Below, in pieces: positions 59,901 to 64,000 of a stretch of DNA of 64,000 bases (position 1 is its first letter; each line of letters starts with the position of its first letter). A model generated the notes under the pieces. That model saw only the letters and a program-made list of their open reading frames with translations, did not search any database and was not told the origin of the DNA. The stretch comes from Daphnia carinata (lineage: Eukaryota; Arthropoda; Branchiopoda; Diplostraca; Daphniidae): positions 3,320,501 through 3,384,500 of the forward strand of contig NC_081331.1 of NCBI RefSeq assembly GCF_022539665.2, written 5' to 3'. Position numbers and translations under genes: made by a program.

Positions 59901-62900
59901 TGCCATAAAAATAAATAGAAACGTTCAATTGTTCGTTGGAAATAAGCTAGAGATGTTTACTTCCTATGGTCACAAAAGAAAAAACTGACGTCTATCGTGA
60001 CAATCGAGAACTAAACAAAACAAAATTTGAAAATCTCTAGAATGACGAACACAAACAAACATGTGTCATTAACGTCGGATAGACACACAGACACGTTTCA
60101 TTTTCCAGGGTTTAGTTTTTTTTCCTGGTACTTTTGTGTGTCGGGTACTGTATATTCACCGTCGGATGAACATCGTTACAGCACACTCAAAAACACAACA
60201 GCTGCTCCCTCACTGGGTGACGGCGTTTGCATGCCGTTGAACTAATGCGGCGATTTGAAATCGTTGACTAGCCATGCCTTGCCCACCGTGAACAGAAAAA
60301 TCGTCGATCCGATCAACGTCCCTTCGCGCCATATTTTCTTTACTATGCCTATACGATGGCGCTCTTTTGAGCTACGGTCGACTTCACAGTTTCAACTTTT
60401 ATCAGAGTAAAATCTTACCTGTTATTGTAAGGCAGCTTGTTAACAAGGATCACTGAATCATTAGACACACGCACCAACAAAAGATTCACGTCAAATGATT
60501 AACTCGTTTATGTGAAGTCGATCATGTCGACCACTGTTGCTGAAAGCCACGTGCTTGAAAGATGACTGCCAATAATCCAAGAGGGTCTCAAAACTGTTCT
60601 GTACTATTTCATTCGGTTCAACATGAAACACGGTTAAACTACAGGGAAATCCAACGACACAGAAAAAAAAAAAAAACAGTTAATTGTTACGAGAATTAGT
60701 TGTGGAACGAGCCTGTGCAGCCTCTCGGAGAGAAGCCTGTGAAAACACTGGACAACTTTTTGTGCTCTCTCTAGCCACAACACACAACGGGCGCTCCGCC
60801 CGAGCGCGCCAACACGAGAGAGAGAGAGAGAGCAAAGTCTGGCACAGAATTCTGCAGAGCAGAAATGTTGTAAAACGCCCCCCACCTTCTCTCCTTTTCT
60901 CTCGACACATGGATTGGGGGGGGGGGTTGAAAAAGGGAAGAAGAATAATCAAATAACCCTAGGGTGAATATATGGAGGAGGGTGGAAAATCCCCGAACGA
61001 GAGGAAGGGAGAGCAAAACGAAACCATGATGGCCGCTATTGTGTGCGTCGAGGGTAACATACTTGTGCGACCCTCTTCAAGAGATGCTAGAAACAAAATG
61101 TTGTGCTGCGCAGACGCGACAGACAAACTTTCATATCGTTCAGGGAGATGAGGGTGGCGATATCGAACTAATATTGAACGTTGGGGTTCTCTTTTTAGTG
61201 GGTCCCATTTTAGCTGATAAGACCCCCAATAGATCGACCGCCGCCACGGCACAGTTGCAGACCAGAACCCTTTAAAAGAAAGGACTGTCAAAAATATTTT
61301 CAAAGACGCTCGATCAAAGCCCTTTCTATTGCTTAACGTTAAAAAGGGAAAAGGTAAAACATCGGTCCTCTGGGCCCAATGTTATTTCGAGGAAAAGAAA
61401 AATCCGCCCCAATGGTTTCACCACATGTCATCGACAAAAAATTTCCAACTACTAAGAATGAAAATGTTTGAATGACCTTGTCTAATCATGATAACGTTCC
61501 ACTGACGATGAATCAGAAGTAATAAAATGTCTTTGATATGTGGTCCTTGTCTTGGACTCTAAAACAATAAATTTTCCATCCAGTGTTGTAACATTTATTT
61601 TGAAATATTTTTCGATTTTAGAGCAGCATCAAGCATTTAGTACTATTGTGGTTTGCCGACAGCTGTCGATCTCAGAATGAACGTCGAAAGATCTTGATAT
61701 CAAAACATGCTATTGCTACTTTTGTGCTTCCCATCCGGTTTAAAAAACAACTCAGTGCCCAGGCGAGATATCGATCAACATCCAGTTAGTGCCATCAGCT
61801 CTTAGTCACCGGATATCACATTTAAAGCTCGTTTTTTTTTAGCCAAACGTTTGGCACACCTAACCCTATTTCCTTCTTCTCACGATCAAGATGCGGAGGA
61901 TGGAGTATTCAGCGATCCAGTTTCGCTTAGCAACAGATGTGAGCTGTAAATGAGCCATGGCTCGAGCCACCACAAAATCGATAGAGAAAACAGAAAACCC
62001 TACGGGTGTGTAATCATAACGTCGTCATCATCCTGCGGCTTCTCATTTGGTTTCAAGGAAAATGAAAATAAAATTAATTTGCTTCTTTTTACCGCTAGAG
62101 TGAATAACATGTGAATAGCAGCTGTAGGCTAATCTGTTTAATGTTCGATGATGAAATTTTTGTGTGCCATGCTCCGTCCCATGTGTGAATTACTTTCCGA
62201 CGTTTTATTTTGGTTGGACCGACATTGAACGAGTCAAAAAGACCTTATGTGTACAACGATGAAGACGTCACTAAACTGGCAACAGCTCCTATAAATACAT
62301 CAAAGATATGCACTCTTCATCGTTAGAGAGCCGCAGAGAATCAGCCTTTAACTATTTATAAACTAGAATATAAGAACATTCTAGTTCCTCTTTCCCTCCT
62401 GGTCTTGCATTAATGTGGAAAAATTCCTCCTCAGAAAGAAAACAACAAACCAGAATGAACACAATATCGAGTCATTGATCTTAATTTAGCTCCAGGCCAC
62501 AGAAAAACAAAAGGAGAAAATAATATTCAAATGTGTACATGTTTCTCCTCTTCATTGTTGACGTGGTTGTTTTTGTTTGTTGTTGTATTGGCGTCCAGGA
62601 AAATACAAGACACAAAACGAACGATGATGATGGTGGGCCTCGTCTCTTGTTTTTCGTTACCATTATTAGACATCAAGGGTAATGGATTGCGCGATTGGCG
62701 TAATGTGTTGAATCGCGAAAGAAGAGGCTACACGAGTAACGAAGAGAAAGCCATCGAGACGGTCTCACGCACGGAGAAACAAACAAGACAAGTGCGAAAG
62801 GGGGAAAATGATGATGATGACGGACAGAAACGAGGGGATAAATGTGGGCAGACGAAAATTACATCTTGGGCTATTAAACGTCAAAAGTTTTTTTTTCTTT

Positions 62901-63412
62901 TTTCGTTATTTAAAAAAAAAAAGATACAGAGAAAGAAATGAAAGGTATTTGCAAAATTCGACACGACAAAGAGGCACTACATTTGGACGGAATAATCCGG
63001 AAAGAAGGGAAAGGAGAATTAAGGCTGATATGATACTGATAACACAAAGATTAATTATAAACGATACGTCAACCTATTCTCGTCATTTTTCTTTTCTTTT
63101 TTTTTTGGTCAACTCAAAAGAAACAAAAAAAGGATGTCAAATTATATGGCGATTTTTTCTTTGTTAATTTTGTCTGTTGTTCGAAATTAATCGCTTCCAA
63201 CTTGTTCAATGAGCTGGAAGAGCTGCCATCCGTCATCTTTTGCTTTAATGTACAGAAAAAAAAATACTTTGGGGTTTTCATTGCATCGATTTTCACGAAA
63301 GCAATAAAATACATAGGGTCTGACGGGTTTTCCATTGTCAACCACGCCCTTTAAAAAAAAAATGAAAACCAAAATTGTTGGGGTCGGCCCTATGACGATA
63401 GGAGCTGTCCAA
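56941..63412. other. Region between Daam upstream exons and the PAK 3' end
   Basis: About 6.5 kb of low-complexity DNA with long A/T and G runs, a (GA)n tract at 60815-60832 and AT-rich patches. No conserved domain was found in any frame. A CRE-like GACGTCA (62264-62270) followed by TATAAATA (62290-62297) resembles a promoter, but no gene follows on +. The PAK 3' untranslated region must occupy the right end. Confidence 0.45.
60815..60832 (+). repeat. (GA)n microsatellite
   Basis: Perfect run of about nine GA units. Upstream lies a GC-rich patch (GCGCTCCGCCCGAGCGCGCC), the most GC-rich spot of this interval. Confidence 0.75.

Positions 63413-64000
<588 letters not shown>

Overview
The window is animal nuclear DNA. 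Genes are split by GT-AG introns, mostly 55-100 nt long, and intergenic DNA is AT-rich with homopolymer and microsatellite tracts. Gene content (kynureninase, NCOA4, an ADAMTS2/3/14-type protease, Daam, mbt/PAK4, SYS1, NTF2, mL39) together with very short introns suggests an arthropod. A branchiopod crustacean such as Daphnia is the most likely source; this is inference, not proof. Gene models below were built by reading exons by eye and checking that splice phases close; all closed.

Layout, left to right: 0-1.6 kb has no recognised gene. A kynureninase gene (+, 1.6-3.7 kb) is followed by two small secreted-peptide genes (-, 4.9-5.1 and 6.8-7.0 kb) that share an unusual C-terminal CPxG...CxxxW tail. 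A minus-strand run follows: a 19-exon ADAMTS2/3/14-like metalloprotease (7.4-12.5 kb), an NCOA4-like ferritinophagy receptor (13.0-15.0 kb) and a family S28 serine carboxypeptidase (16.2-18.0 kb). Two tandem, intact paralogues of a UshA/5'-nucleotidase-type phosphoesterase lie on + (20.2-23.1 and 24.0-26.9 kb), and SYS1 lies on - (27.6-28.1 kb). A 6.5-kb stretch without recognisable genes precedes an SLC10-family transporter (+, 34.6-36.4 kb). NTF2 (-) and the mitochondrial ribosomal protein mL39 (+) are divergent, with 215 bp between their start codons (37.1-39.5 kb).

From 40 to 42 kb there is a head-to-tail array of about 700-bp inverted-repeat units with perfect palindromes at their junctions. 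The right third is the formin Daam (-, core gene 42.7-49.5 kb), with two candidate alternative first coding exons far upstream (53.6 and 56.9 kb). At the right edge are the last three exons of a group II p21-activated kinase (mbt/PAK4-like, -), cut by the window end.

This is not one pathway. Local relationships worth noting are the tandem phosphoesterase pair, the two tail-sharing peptides, the divergent NTF2/mL39 pair, and two Rho-family GTPase effectors of actin (Daam and mbt) side by side in the same orientation.
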